Shown: positions 33,120 through 48,400 of the stretch, piece after piece
Position numbering within the stretch: the first letter of the stretch is position 1
Layout: every line of letters begins with the position of its first letter
Assembly: GCA_004835665.1 (NCBI GenBank)
Contig: RBKR01000025.1
Span: 955,049-1,019,048, forward strand
Direction: 5' to 3'
Source: Phoma sp. XZ068
Lineage: Eukaryota; Ascomycota; Dothideomycetes; Pleosporales; Didymellaceae
Length of the DNA: 64,000 nt
Made by a program: the position numbers and the translations under genes
Notes under the pieces: model-generated
The model's input: the letters and a program-made list of their open reading frames with translations, nothing else
What the model was told of the DNA's origin: nothing
The model's database searches: none

Positions 33120-33610
33120 TAGATATCTTACTATAGTTGCCTATAAGTACTATATAAAAAAGAACTTGCCTTATAAGATATCTTTATTATATAAGAAGTA
33201 TAGGAATTATAAATATAATAGAATAAAGAAGTATAAGCCTATAGATTTACCTATTCCTAACTTCTCTAAAATTAATAACAAGATATTATATCTAGAAGAA
33301 ATAAAAGATAAGGCTGCTAAAGCTAAGGAAGCTATAATAGCTGCCTTATAGGCTACTTATACTAAATTAAACTAGGTATATAAATAAAAGAAATTCTTAA
33401 AGTATTATAAATAGTAATAGTTTAATATAAGTACTTAGTTTGTTAAGGATATAGAGCACCTAGAGTAATAGAAGCTGTTGCTTAATAATATTACTATACT
33501 TAAGAATAGGTTAATGCCTAGCTTACTTGCACTAGACTAGGTAATATATCCTCTACCTTTAGACTCTAATACTACTAATACTAGTATAATAGCTAGTAGT
33601 AGTTTATAAG
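33120..33610 (+). pseudogene. Antisense Cys-rich accessory ORF relic, element A
   Basis: Runs opposite to gag-pol between the chromodomain relic and the 3' LTR. An intact stretch at 33166-33351 encodes a Lys/Tyr-rich segment and PNFSKINNKILYLEEIKDKA, followed by coiled-coil-like text with a few TAG stops. It is collinear with the antisense frame of element C (50653-51150). Four or more Cys codons seen in C are lost here through TG-to-TA changes. Confidence 0.6.
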
Positions 33611-36600
33611 GTTTATTAATAGTTCCTATATATTTTTTAAGTTAGGATATTCTAACTACTTAACTAGGTATTTGTTCTTATATCCTTTCTTTTAATATTA
33701 TATTATTTTTTTAACTTCCTACTTAGTCTCTTCCTTAACCTAGTAGTAAAAGTCTTTCTAGATTAGTATATTAGGGTCTGCTAGTTCTAATAGTAATATA
33801 TAGAATATAGAGTGTATTCTAGCATCCTATAGTAGTTTAAGTTAATAGTTTATAGGGCTAATTTACCTAGAAATAAAAAATAGTCTAACCTTAATATAAT
33901 CTAGTTTTTTTATTAGTCTTCTTGTTTATAAGTTTTTTATAAGAAGATAGACTTTATCCCCCTCTTTTAGCTAAGGTACTGTTTTTCTTTTCTAATTAAT
34001 ATAAGAGATTACTTATTATTAAGCTTTATTAATGTTTTTAAGTAATTTCTAGTATACTTTCTTTAGTCTATATACTAAGGTTATTACTAAATTTATTTAG
34101 ATGTTACTATTAAGAGATCTTATAAAGAGATTTAGATATCTTCTATAATTTATAAAGAATAGTATTATACCTATTACTTCTAATAATTTATTATTATATA
34201 TAATCTATACTATAGGTAATAGCAAGACCTAGTTATCTTGCTTCTAGTTACTATATATTCTTAAGTATATTTCTATAGTCTAATTTATTCTTTCTATTTG
34301 TCTATCTGTTTATAGATAATATACAGTTAATAGCTTTTTCTTAGTACTAATAGCTGCTATAAGTATAGTCTAATAGTTTAATATAAAGAGCTTATTTCTA
34401 TTACTAATAATTAATTCTAGTATACTATAGTAATAGATAATTCTATCTAGGAACACTTGTATAAGCTACTCTATAGTATAACTATATTAAAATAGTATTA
34501 TTTCTACTGCTTTAGTAAACCTATCTACTATAATAAAGATTAAATTATAGGTATATTCTATAATAGGGTCCTTAGAGATTAGTAGTTATATAATAAAATC
34601 TATTATAATATTTGTCTATAGTGCTGTTAGTAGTTCTATTACTTATATCTTTCTATACTTTATATATATACTGTGTTTATTCTGTTAGTAATTAATATAG
34701 TTCTTAATAAACTTAGTAACTTTATCCTTTATATAGCTAAACTTATAGTGTTGTCTAATAAGTTCTATTATTTATATTATACTAGAGTGTCTATAAAGTA
34801 GGTTATTATAATAATAGCTTATAATTTTATTTTCTAATTTCTCTAGTACCTTTATAGGTATATGCTATTCCTGCTAAACTTGTATTATATTATTAAGCTG
34901 CTAAGATAGTCCTAATAACCTATTCTTATTAATTCTAAGTATAGTAAACTAGTTAATAGTTTTTTCTTTAGCTAGGTTATATTGTCTGCTAAGTATATTA
35001 GCTCTACTATTATCCTTTTCTAGTGTATATAGTATTTTAAACTTATTCTATCCTAATAGCTTAGACTAGTATACTTATTATTAGTTAAGTGTCTTAGTAG
35101 TAGTAAAGTATACTAAGTTCTTATAATCTATATAGATAGTAAGTTCTAAATAACTTTCTGTATAGATTTTCTAATATTCTAGAGCTAATATAATAGCTAG
35201 TAATTCTTTATTATATATATTATATTATTCTTCTAGTCCTAAGAACTTTCTAGAGTAGTAGGTAATTAGGTACTATTATCTGTCTTGTTCTTATATAGCG
35301 CAAGCTCCTAATACTAAATTTAAGGTATCTATCTTAATTTAAAGTAGTTTTCTACTCTTAAATATAATTATTATAGGTAGCTTAATATAGGACTGTTTAA
35401 GCAACTAGAAAGTATCCTTTTATACTTATTCTTACTTAAATAGTATATCCTTCTATATAAGCTTTATAAGTAGTAAGGCCTTAAGTAAATAGTCTTTAAT
35501 AAAGTATTAGTTAAAGTTAATAAATTCTAGAAATTCCTAAATTCTCTTAAGAGAGGTAGGAGTTAGCTAATCTTTTATAACCTAAATCTTTATTTTACTT
35601 ATCTTAACTCTATATCTTCCTATAATATAGCTAAGGAATTCTACTTCTTCCTTATACTATTTATATTTCTTAGGTTTAAGTTAAAGATCTGCCTTTCTAA
35701 GGTATTCTAACACTTCCCTAATATAGTAAATATATTCTTCTAGTATTGCTAAATATACTAGGATATTATTAAGGTATGCTACTACTATAATATCTAAGTA
35801 TACTCTTAATATATTGTTAACAAGGGCCTAATATATAGCTAGTATATTAGTAAGTCTAAATAGTATTACTAAGTACTTATAATAACTATAGCATGTTCTA
35901 AATACAGTCTTCTATTCTTTGCCTTCCTTTATATATATAAGGTTATACGCTCTGCGTAGATTAAGTGTAGTAAAGTATTATACTCTAGATAACTAATCCT
36001 GTAATTCCTTAATATTTAGTAATAGGTATTAATTTTTAATTATAATATTATTAAGTTTCTAGTAATTAATATATATTTATAATTTACTATCTTTCTTTAG
36101 TATAAAGAGGACTAGGAATCCTACTAGTAATTCTAATTCTTATATAAATCCTTTCTTAAGGTTCTTATTAATATATTCCTTAAGTGTGCTAAGTTCCTTT
36201 TTAGATATTCTATATATAGGCCTAAAAGGTAGTTCCTTTCCTTTCTAGAGCTTAATCTTGCAATTCTAGAGTTTATACTATAGTAATGCCTTTATAGTCT
36301 TCTTATTATAAAAGAGTTCTATATAACTCTTATATTTATCTAGGATATTAGAAGGTGTACTATCTTTTTCCTTAACTATTACTTTATAACTAGTAGGGCG
36401 TTCTATATCTATATAGTTAACTACTCTATCTTAGCATATCTTATATATTAAAGAAATATTATTAATCTCCTTCTTATCTGCTAGTTATATTATAAACTAT
36501 ATAGGCTATAATATAGTAGTGCTGCACTTATATTAGCTTAGTAAAAGCTATTAATTCTTCTAATTAATATCTAGATTGTGCTTTCTTAACTATAGAAGTC

Positions 36601-38861
36601 TTAATATAATATTATAAGTAGCTATTCTAAAAGTGTCTAGAGTTATTTCCTTATAGTATCTATAGATCTAGAGGGGTACTATAGTTACCTTGTATATAAT
36701 CTTAGATTTCTTAGGTATTAGTTCTCTATTAGCTACTCTAAGTAGGTAGAGTATTATCTTCTAAGTAGAGTATAGTCTAGCTAGCTATACTACTTATAAA
36801 GAGATATAATTAGACTATACTCTAGAGTCTAAGAGTGCCTTTATCTACCTTCTATTTACCTTAATAGGTAACTTAATTAGTTAGTAATTACTTTTAATAC
36901 TATTAATAAATTAATCTCTAGTGCCTGCTAGTGCTGCCCTAAAAAAGAATTCTCTTATCTAAAGCTATTACTCTACTTCTTTCTTTTATAGGTCTTATAG
37001 TAGAGATTAAGGCAGGTCTGCTAATACTAATTAAAGTATTACTTATTTACTACTAGTCCTTATTATCTATACTTAGACTTATTCTAGCTAGAAAAGTATT
37101 AGTTATTATATTTATTTATTAGGTGTAGTATATAGTAGTTCTTCTTGCAATCTTTCTATTATAGTTTATATAGATATCTCTTTAAAAACTATCCTAAATT
37201 AAGCTTCTCTAAGTAATATATCTAGTAACTATTATAGTAGTATACTGTCTATAATAGTGCTCTATAGTATAGGTTTCTTAGGTCTAGGCTATAATTAGGT
37301 TCTAGGTAATTATTATCCTAGTTCTAATATACTTCTAGTTAATAATATTATTAGTATTCTTTATATAACTTGTTATACTAATTTTCTTTATTATTGTCTA
37401 CTTTAATAGAGGGGATAATTAGGTTTTAATATAATTTAGTATAGGCTTTGTTATTAGCTGTTTTAGCTTTATATTACTTGCGTTCTTAATAATATATATT
37501 ATATTACACCCTATATTATACTATAGTAGAATGTGCTAACTTATCCTAATTCTTATTATCCTCTAGGTATTATCTAGGTACTTATAGCATGTTATTTTTA
37601 GTATTAGGTGTCTAGGTTACTCTAGGTCTATAGTATAATATTATAGCTATACTAGAAGCTTCTAGGAGCTTAAGATATTCCTCCCTTAATATCTATATAA
37701 TTATAGTTTTATAGCTATAAGGGTGTTTATATACCTATAACCTCTTAGGTACTAGTTTATATATAACCTCTAGTTTAATGCCTTTATTATATCCTAACTC
37801 TAGATTCTCTATAAGTTGTCTAATTCTATTAGTAAGAATCTCTTATTTATTACTAGTATCCTTGCTATCTAGCCTACTAGCTAATATATTAATCTGTTAG
37901 AATACTTTATTCTAGTAATAGTCTCTAGCAAAGTAGCCTAGTTTACTACAGTTATAACAGGTATTGCCCTTATTACCCTTGTTATTATTATATCCCTTCT
38001 TTTTATTCTATTATAGTTTTATAGTTATTAGTCCCTTATTTATATTAGACAGGTCTATTACCTTAGGTCTATAGTACCTACTCTAAGTGTTACTATAAAT
38101 ATAGTAGCCTATATTAGGTTAGTAGTTATTTCTATAGTTACTATAATAAGTATAGTTATTCTACTAGTTATATAGTAGTTAAGATAGCTAGCCTATAGCT
38201 TAAGTATATAGATTATTATATAGCTCCTATTAGAGCTTATATAGTTTAATATTAAGGTTAATTACTATATTAATAAGGTTATCTAAGGTTTCTATACTTA
38301 TACTAGTATATATTAGTTCTTCCTTTACCTTAGGCTTAAGTCCTTGTTAAAATATTATAGTTAGCGTAGTGTTATCCTAGTCTATATTAGCTATAAGTTG
38401 CTAGAACTTAGTAGTATAATTAGTAGTAGATTAGGTTTAATAAATATATTAGATATCTTGTCTAGTAATAGTAGGTTTATTTAAGACTCTAAAGATTAGG
38501 TAGATCTTATCCTTAAAGGCGTTAAAGTCTTCTATCTATATATTAACCTTATTAGGAGTATTATTCTTGCTATAGAGTTAAATAAAAGGTTTAATCTAAG
38601 TAAATACTTTTCTATATATATAGCTTGCTACTAAGGTAACTCTCTTCTTAGCCTCTACCTTATCTCCTTAGAATATAAAGAACAGGTCCTATTATATTAA
38701 CTAGTTATCTAGCTTGCTATAGTCTCCCTTATAGAGATTAGGTTGCTTAATATTAATAGTATTAGCAGTAATAGTTTCTTTTATTATATTAATATTAGAG
38801 TATAAGCTAGCAGGAGTAACTCTAGTTTCTAAAGTAGTACTTATCTTAGGGGTGTTTAAAA

Positions 38862-39344
38862 TATTAAAGTTATAAACTAAGTAAAGCTTATAAATACTTC
38901 TAAGGTTAGTTCTCTAGAATAAGTACTAGTATAGGAGGGGTTAGTATAGATACCTAGTAAAACACTATAACAACTATAGGTTTAATAATAAGTAGTATAG
39001 ATAGTTAATCTGTCTAGCTTAAGAGTTAGGTTAAGTTCTAATAATAAAGTTAATTAATAAGGTTAAATATAATACTATAAGGGTAGTGTTCCTAATTGCT
39101 ATATACTAAGAAGTGTCCTATATTTCTTATAATATCCTATAAAGTCCTATAGGAGGCCCTATAGTTTCTATAAGTAGTTTATAGTTTCTATAGAATATAT
39201 ATATAGTGTCTTATACTGTCTTACACTCTTAGTATAGTTTATTTCTGTAGGATTATAGGACGTTATATAGTCTTCTTAGCCCTATACTATTAATTTATAA
39301 CTATAACTTTATTATACTATACTTCTTCTTCTAAGATTATAATA
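38862..39344 (-). repeat. LTR of element A (5' LTR)
   Basis: Begins TATTAAAG (TG altered to TA) and ends GATTATAATA; 483 bp, followed by TTAGG. Confidence 0.85.
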
Positions 39345-39485
39345 TTAGGTTACTTTATATACTTTACCTATCTTTATTAGGTAGAGGTACTCTATAACTT
39401 AAGTAAGGTAGAGTTTAAATACTATATAACCTAGATATAGTTAAGTAGAGTATCTAGGTTAGAGTTATATATAAGTTAAGTAGAG

Positions 39486-40026
39486 TGTTAAGGTTATATC
39501 CTAAGTAAAGCTTATAAATACTTCTAAGGTTAGTTCTCTAGAATAAATAGATATATAGTAGATTATAGAGGGTATAAATACTTAGTAAAATACTATAGTA
39601 ACTATAGGTAATAATAAGTAGTATAGAGTAGACTATCTATCTTAAAAGTTAGGTTATAGTAAGGAGTATAGATAGTTAATCTATCTATCTTAATATATAG
39701 GTAGAGTTCTAATAATAAAGTATATTAATTAGGTTAAATATAAACTATAAGAGTTATATTCCTATATACTATATACTAAAGAGATATATATAGTGCTTAG
39801 TATTATAATAGCTGCTAATTACACTAATTACTAATTATACTAATTACTAATTATACTAATTATACTAAGACTAATTATATATATAACTTTATATTATTAC
39901 CTAAGTAGTAACTAATAACACTTGTTATTTATACTTACTTATAATACTTTCTTCTATATAGTTTAACTGTGCTGCACTTAGCCTATAATTATTAACCTTT
40001 GTTTAGTATTCTCTAGAATTATAATA
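39486..40026 (-). repeat. 3' LTR of element B
   Basis: Starts TGTTAAGG, shares the AAAGCTTATAAATACTTCTAAGG block with the A LTR, and ends GAATTATAATA. About 541 bp. The boundaries are inferred from the A/C family pattern since the second LTR is absent. Confidence 0.6.
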
Positions 40027-40074
40027 CTATTTTCTTTCTATCTTAGCTTAGTCTCTTAAGCTTAGTTTATATAA

Positions 40075-40690
40075 TATAGGCCCTTCTTTATTTAATAGTA
40101 TATCCTCTTAATAATACCTAAATATCCTACTAAGTTAAGTTTAGCCTATTATTACTATCTATATAAATTTATTAAGTCCTTTAGAGAGATTATAGTAAAG
40201 AAGTATTTAATCTATAAAAAGTATAAGCAAGTATATAAAGTTTATATTTACTCTAGAAAGTATAGTAAATATTTAAAGTATAGGTAGTATTATAATATTT
40301 ATATAATATAGTTAGAGTTTAAGTATCTAGAGACTAAGAAAGAGAAGCTGTAGGTATAGATAAAAGAAAGTTATAAAGTATAAAATAAAGTACTTAAGGC
40401 CTCTAAGAAGGTGTTAGAAGAGTTATAGGTTATATATATATATAAAGAGTAGTTATATTAATAAATAGATTTACTAGATTATTATATAGAGGAAGTAATT
40501 ATAGTAGAGGAATAGAGTATTATTAAGTAGAAGCTAGAGAAAAAGATAATTCTTTTAAAGAGTTCTTTAGATAGGCTTAGCCTAGCTCTATTACCTAGTA
40601 TATAGAGTACTTTTAAGAGGTAGCTAATTAAGGCTTAGGAAGCTAATATAGTACTTTCTAATTAGTCTTAAATTTCTTTAATAGCTACTA
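40075..40690 (+). pseudogene. Antisense accessory ORF relic, element B
   Basis: A plus-strand frame opposite to gag-pol, in the same place as in A and C. It is Lys/Glu-rich, coiled-coil-like (for example LETKKEKL, KASKKVLEEL), interrupted by TAG/TAA from CAG/CAA, and ends with the shared AGTAGTTTATAAGG. The Cys-rich head is largely erased. Confidence 0.5.
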
Positions 40691-43600
40691 GTAGTTTATA
40701 AGGTTTATAGAAGGTTCCTATATATTTTTTAAGTTAGGGTATTTTAACTACTTAACTAGATATTTATTCTTATATTCTTTTTTTTAGTATTATATTATTT
40801 TCTTAACTTTCTACTTAGTCTCTTTCTTAACCTAGTAGTAGAAGTTCTTCTAGATTAGTATATTAGGGTCTACTAGTTCTAATAGTAATATATAGAATAT
40901 AGAGTATATCTTAGTATCTTATAGTAGTTTAAGCTAATAGTTTATAGGGCTAATTTACCTAGAAATAAAAAATAGTCTAACCTTAATATAATCTAGTTTT
41001 TTTATTAGTCTTTATATTTATAAGTTTTTTATAAGGAGATAGACTTTATCCTCCTTTTTTAGCTAAGGTGCTATTTTTCTTTTTTAATTAATATAAGAGA
41101 TTGCTTATTACTAAGCTTTATTAATATTTTTAAGTAATTTTTAATATACTTTCTTTAGTCTTTATACTAAGGTAATTACTAAATCTATTTAGATATTACT
41201 ATTAAGAGATCTTATAAAGAGATTTAAGTGTCTTCTATAATTTATAAAGAATAGTATTATACCTATTACTTCTAATAGTTTATTATTATATATAATCTAT
41301 ACTATAGGTAATAGTAAAACCTAGTTATCTTATTTCTAGTTACTATATATCCTTAAGTATATCTCTATAGTTTAATTTATTCTTTCTATTTATCTGTCTG
41401 TCTATAGATAATATATAGTTAATAGCTTTTTCTTAGTACTAATAGCTACTATAAGTATAGTCTAATAGTTTAATATAAAGAGCTTGTCTCTATTACTAAT
41501 AATTAATTCTAGTATACTATAGTAATAAATAATTCTATCTAGAAACACTTATATAAGCTACTCTATAGTATAACTATATTAAAATAGTATTATTTCTACT
41601 ACTTTAGTAAACTTATCTACTATAATAAAAATTAAGTTATAGGTATATTCTATAATAGGGTCCTTAGAGATTAGTAGTTATATAATAAAATCTATTATAA
41701 TATTTATCTATAGTGCTGTAGGTAGCTCTATTACTTATATCTCTTTATATTTTATATATATACTATACTTATTTTATTAATAATTAATATAGTTCTTAAT
41801 AAATTTAGTAACCTTATCCTTTATATAGCTAAACTTATAGTATTATCTAATAAGTTCTATTATTTATATTATACTAGGGTGTCTGTAAAGTAGGTTATTA
41901 TAATATTATATAATAATTTCTATTTAAAGTTTCTCTAGTACTATTATAGGTATATATTATTTCTATTAAACTTATATTATATTATTAAGCTACTAGAATA
42001 GCCCTAGTAATCTATCCTTATATATCTATAAGATAGTATATTCTTTAATTATTTTTTCTTCTATAAGATTATATTATTAACTTAGTATATTATCTCTTAT
42101 ATTATTCTTTTTTAGAGTATATATTATCTTAAACTTATAATATCCTAGTAATTTTAACTATTATATCTATTAGCTATTAAGCTTCTTAGTTATAGTAAAG
42201 TATACTAGGTTCTTATAGTCTATAAAGATAGTAAGTTCTAAGCAGCTTTCTATATAGATTTACTAATACTTTAATATATCTATAATTACTATAAGTTCTT
42301 TATTATAAATATTATACTACTCTTCTAGTCTAGAAAACTTTCTTAAGTAATAGATAATTAGGTGCTATTTACTATTATATTCCTATAATATATATACTCC
42401 TAATACTAGTCCTAAGGTATTAGTTTTAATTTATAGTAGTTTATTACTTTTAAATATAACTAATATTAGTAGCTTAATATATACTTACTTAAGTAATTAG
42501 GATATACCTTCCTGTTCTTACTTCTAATAAAATAGTATATCTTTTTATATAAGCTTTATAAGTAGCAGAGCTTTCTTAGAGTAGTCCTTAATAAAGTATT
42601 AGTTAAAGTTAATAAACCTAAGAAATTCTTAGATTTCTTTAACTATTATTAGAGTTAGCTAGTCTTTAATAACTTATATTTTCTTTTTACTTATCTTAAC
42701 TTTATATCTTCCTATAATATAGTTAAGAAATTCTACTTTTTCCTTATACTATTTATACTTTTCTAGTTTAAGTTAGAGGTCTGCTTGTTCTAAGTAGTTA
42801 AGAACTTCTTTTATATATATAATATATTTTCTTAATATCTTTAAGTATACTAAGATATTATTAAGGTAAGCTACTACTATTCTATCTAAGTATACTCTTA
42901 GTATATTATTAACTAGTTCTTAATATATAGCTAGTATATTAGTTAGCCTAAATAGTATAACTATATACTTATAGAGACTATAATAGGTTCTAAACACTAT
43001 CTTTTATTCCTTACCTTTCTTTATATATATAAGGTTATATACTCCTTATAGGTCTAGTGTAGTAAAGTATTATACTCTAGCTAAGTAATCTTATAACTTA
43101 GATATATTTAGTAATAGGTACTTATTTTTAATAGTAATATTATTAAGTTTTTAATAGTTAATATATAGTTAGTTACTACTATCTTTCTTTAGTATAAAGA
43201 GAATAGAGTATCTTATAGGTAATTCTAATTATCTAATAAATCTCTTTTTAAAGTTCTTATTAATATACTTATAAAGTACTTAGAGTTCCTTTTCTAATAG
43301 TCTATATATTAGCCTAAAAGTTAGTATCTTTTCTTTCTAGAGCTTAATCTTATAATCCTAGAGTTTATACTATAGTAATACCTTTATAGTCTTCTTATTA
43401 TAGAAGAGTTCTTTATAACTCTTATATTTATCTAGAATATTAGAAGGTATACTATTCTTCTTCTTAACTCTTACTTTATAACCTATAGAGTATTTAGTGT
43501 CTATAGAGTTAACTACTCTATCTTAGCATATCTTATTTAAAGAGATATTACTAATCTTCTTCTTATCTACTAGTTATATTATAAACTATATAGGTCCTAA

Positions 43601-45016
43601 TATAGTTATACTATATTTATATCTAAATAAAAGCTTAAATATCTTTTAATTAATTCTTAGGTTATACTTTTATAACTAGAGAATTCCTAGTATAATATTA
43701 TAGATAGCTATTCTAAAGATATTAAAGGTAAATACCTTCTTATAGTTTTTTAACTTTAATAGTATATTAGTCTTATAAGTAACTATAAAGTTATCTAGTA
43801 TTAACTGCCTATTAGCTACTCTAAGAATATAAGTAATCTCTTTCCTATATAATTAGAGTCTAGCTTGTTTTACTATAGTTTCTAAGATATAGCTACTCTT
43901 TACTTCTAAGTCTAATATTACTATAAATCTTTATCTATTAATAAAGATTAGTAGTTTAGTAAGTAAGTCTACTTTAATAGTATTAATAGTCTTATACTAG
44001 AAGCTAGTTAGTATAGGCCTAAAAAATACTACTCTAGTCTAAATCTATAGACTTTCTTCTTACTAGTATAGTATATATATTTCTTATTTATATATAGCTG
44101 CTACTAATATTCTTTATAGGCTTTATTAATAATTATTTATATATCTAGAATATCTTTAGAGCGTGCATACTCTAGAAAGTATAATTATATATACTTATTA
44201 AATAAGTAATCTAAGTATTATACTTATATATACTAATACTATTTTTTCTTATATTATTATATATTAATAGAGAATGTTTAGTATCTAACTTTCTTATTAT
44301 AATATTCCTTATACCTGTTATATAGGTATTACTTCTATAATATTTTATAGTAAAATAGGTTTTATTTATTAATTTTATATAATATAGTAGTTTATATTTA
44401 TAGGGTAATTGCTAGTTAAGTAAAGTCTAGTTTATCTTTTTATAGTAGGTTATAATTTTAGTATTTAAGCTTAGCTACTATTATATAGTTTTATTCTACC
44501 TATTTCTAGAATATTTCTTTAGCCTAATCTTTATTCTATAGTATACTATTTATTAATTATTATTTAAATTAGCTTAAGGTATTAGAGTTGTATAAGAAAT
44601 AGGCTTATATATACTTAGCTTCTATTTTCTATATAGCTTATAAGAGTATAGAGTACTTCTTACTATTATATTATAGGTATTTCTTAAGTAGTTCTAGAGT
44701 AAGTTGTCTATAGATAGTATTATATAATTTATTATTATCTTACCTAATATTCTTATTATACTCCTATATTATTAGCTTATTCTTAGAATCTAAAGTCTAT
44801 ATAGTATAAGATTTATAATATAGTATCTTAGGCCTATTATAGATTTCTAGGATTCTAGGTATAGTTTTATATATATATTCTAGCTTAGGGTCTATAAGAA
44901 GTTATCTAATTTCTTTAGTAAGAATTTTCTATTTACTAGTATCTATATTCTTATTATATAAGGTATAGATAATAATATTAATCTATTAGAAGACCTTATT
45001 CTTTAAATAATAGTCC

Positions 45017-45496
45017 TGTTATAATCTTAGAGGAAGAGGCATAATATAAACAAAGTTATAGTTATAGATTAATAGTGCAGGGCTAAGAAGACTATATAAC
45101 ATCCTACAATCCTATAGAGACAAACTATGCCAAGAACATAAGACAGTGTAAGACACTACACATATGTCCTATAGAAACTACAAACTACTTATAGAAACTA
45201 TAGGGCCTCCTATAGGACTTTGTAGGATATTGTAAGAAATATAGGACACTCTTTAGTATATAGCAATTAGGAACACTACCCTTATAGCATTATATTTAAC
45301 CTTATTAATTAATCTTGTTATTAGATCTTACCTGCTCTTAAGACAGACAGATTATATCTATACTCCTTATTGCAAACCCTATAGTTGTTATAGTGTTTTA
45401 CTAGGCATCTATACTAACCCCTCCTATACTAGTACTTATCCTAGAGAACTAACCTTAGAAGTATTTACAAGCTTTGCTTAGTTTATAACCTTAACA
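45017..45496 (+). repeat. 5' LTR of element C
   Basis: 480 bp, TG...CA; differs from the 3' LTR mainly by C/T and G/A transitions, as RIP produces. Confidence 0.92.
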
Positions 45497-48400
45497 TTTT
45501 AAACACCCCTAAGATAAGTACTATATTAGGAACCTATACTACCCCTAGTAACTCTACTAATATAAACAGTAATACTAATATAGAGGCTACTGTTACTACA
45601 CGCCCTATAAATATTGCCAAGCCTAACTTCTACTATAGTAAACATGCTAAGTTAGAGGATTAGCTTATACAGTAGGACCTTTTCTTTATATTCTAAGGAG
45701 ACTATATTAATAAGGACAAGAGGGTTACCCTTGTCTCTAGTTATATAAGAGGTTAAGCTTTCTAATAGGTTAAACTATTTATTAAGAAGTACTACTCTAC
45801 TGCCAACTCTACTAATATTAATAAATAGATTAAGGACTTTAATAAATTTAAGGAAAAGATTTAACTAGTCTTTAGAGTTTCTAATAAACCTATAATTGCA
45901 TAATAAAATATTTAGTGCCTATAACAAAATGCAGCTGCTGCTAACTATACAGCTAACTTTTAGCAACTTGCTACTAACACTAGTTAGGACAATATTGCGC
46001 TTACTACTATATTTTATTAGGGACTTAAACTACGTGTTAAGGAAGAATTAATATGCTATAATAGCACTATTAACACGTTAGACAAACTTATTAATGCTAT
46101 AATTAAGATTAATATTTAACTCTACAAGCTCTACTAAGAGCTTAAGGAGGACTTACGTGCTTAAGCCTAGGCCTAGCTAGCACAAGCACCCCTACATAAT
46201 TAATAGGCAAATAACTACGTTTATTAAGAAAACTACAGAAACAATTACTAACCTAATATAGGATGCTGCGTCTATAGTAACACTTATAGTAGTTACTATA
46301 GACCTAAGGCTATAGACCTGTCTAACATTAACAAGGGTCCTATAAACATAAAGCTATAATAGAATAAAAAGAAAGGACATAGCAACAACAACAGTAACAA
46401 GGATAGGACTTATTATAACTATAGCAAACTAGGCTACTTTGCTAAAGATTGCTAATAGAATAAAGTATTCTAGCAGATTAATATGCTAGTTGCAACACTA
46501 GAAGGCAAGGACACTAGTAATAAATAGGAGATTCTTACTAAAAACATAGGATAACTTATAGAGGACCTAGAGTTAGGATGCAAGGCAGACACTAAGCACT
46601 AAGGCATAAGTGTTGCCTAATCTATAATACTATACTATAAGTCTTAGGCTACGCAGACATCTAACACTAAAGAAACTATACTATAACTACCTAGATGTTA
46701 CCTAGAGGAAGATAATAATAATTAAACAGCACGCTCTACTACTGCACAGCGCAAGGCACAATATAACACACGCTATTAGGAATATAAGCAACATAAAGTT
46801 AAGAAAGCTAATAACAAGGCTTATACTAAGCTATATTAAGACCTAATTATCCCCTCTATTAAGGTAGACAATAAGGAAAATTAGTGCAACAAGTTATATA
46901 AGGAATACTAACAGCAATATTAGCTAAAGGTATACTAGAACTAGGATAACAACTACCTAGAACCTAATTATAGCCTAGACCCTAGAAACCTATATTATAG
47001 AGCACTGTTATAGACAGCATGCTACTGTAATAGATGCTAGATATATTACTTAGAAAAGCTTAATTTAGGATAGTTCCTAAAGAGACGTCTGTATAAACTA
47101 CAATAGGAAGATTATAAGGAGGACTACTACATACTACACCTAATAGATAAACACAACAACTAATACTTTCCTAGCTAGAACAAGTCTAAGCGCAGACAAC
47201 AAGGACTAGTAGTAAACAAGTAATGCTTTAATTAGTATTAGCAGACCTGCCTTAATCCCTACTATAAGACCTATAAAGAAAAGAAGCAAAGCAATAGCTT
47301 TAGACAAGAGAATCCTTTTTTAGGGCAGCGCTAGCAGGCGCTAGGGATTAATCTATTAATAATATTAAAAGCAATTACTAACTAATTAAGTTACCTATTA
47401 AGGTAAATAGAAGATAGATAAAGGCACTCTTAGACTCTAGAGTATAATCTAATTATATCTCTTTGCAAGCAGTATAGCTAGCTAGACTATACTCTACTTA
47501 GAAGATAATACCTTACCTGCTTAGAGTAGCTAATAGAGAACTAATGCCTAAGGAGTCTAAGATTATATATAAAGTAACTGCAGTACCCCTTTAGATCTAT
47601 AGACACTATAAGGAAATAACCCTAGATGCTTTTAGGATAGCTACTTATAACGTTATATTAGGACTTCTATAGTTAAGAAAGCACAATCTAGATATTAATT
47701 AGAAGAATTAATAGCTTTTATTAAGTTAATATAGATACAGCACTACTATATTGCAGCCTGCGCAGTTTATAATGCAACTAGCAGATAAGAAGGAGATTAA
47801 TAACATCTCTTTAATGTATAAGACATGCCAAGATAGAGCAGTTAACTATGCAGACGTAGAACGCCCTACTAGTTATAAAGTAACAGTTAAGGAGAAGGGC
47901 AGTATACCTCCTAACATCCTAGATAAATACAAGAGTTATATAGAACTCTTCTATAATAAGAAGACTGTAAAGGCATTACTATAGTATAAACCCTAGGATT
48001 ACAAGATTAAGCTCTAGGAAGGAAAGACACTAACTTTTAGGCTAATATATAGACTATTAGAAAAGGAACTCTAAGTACTTTGCAAGTATATTAATAAGAA
48101 CCTTAAGAAGGGATTTATTAGACAATTAGAATTACCTACAGGATACTCTATTCTCTTTATACTAAAGAAAGATAGCAGTAACTAACTATGTGTTAACTAT
48201 TAGAAACTTAACAACATTACTATTAAGAATAGGTACCTATTACTAAATATATCTAAGTTATAAGATTGCTTAGCTAGAGTATAATACTTTACTGCGCTAG
48301 ACCTACAAGGAGCGTACAACCTTATATATATAAAGGAGGGCAAGGAATAGAAGACAGCGTTTAGAACCTGTTATAGTCTTTATAAGTACATAGTTATACT

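Larger units (their letters stand above)
32539..39344 (-). mobile_element. Ty3/gypsy element A, RIP-degraded, full length
   Basis: 6806 bp, minus orientation. LTRs at 32539-33021 and 38862-39344 are 483 bp each and clearly homologous. The flanking 5-bp target duplication TTAGG is at 32534-32538 and 39345-39349. The interior (33022-38861) is homologous, in reverse, to gag-pol of element C but is saturated with TAA/TAG. It keeps recognisable relics of chromodomain, integrase, reverse transcriptase and gag in that order on the plus strand. Almost all CpA is converted, so A is more heavily mutated than C. Confidence 0.85.
39486..45016 (-). mobile_element. Ty3/gypsy element B, proximal part
   Basis: Minus-oriented, heavily RIP-mutated chromodomain retroelement of a subfamily diverged from A, C and D. 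The 3' LTR is at 39486-40026; the interior runs from the antisense accessory region (40075-40690) through relics of integrase, RT and protease to gag. It is interrupted exactly at 45016/45017 by element C. The sequence resumes after C's second target duplication at 51726 and stops at 51949 where element D begins. B's 5' LTR is not in the window. Confidence 0.75.

Noticed and set aside
33166..33351. 61-codon frame as a host gene in the AT-rich block
   Set aside because: It is collinear with the antisense frame of element C and lies inside element A.
32534..39349. TTAGG flanks of element A as telomeric repeats
   Set aside because: They are a 5-bp target-site duplication; a resemblance to TTAGGG of this length is easily chance.
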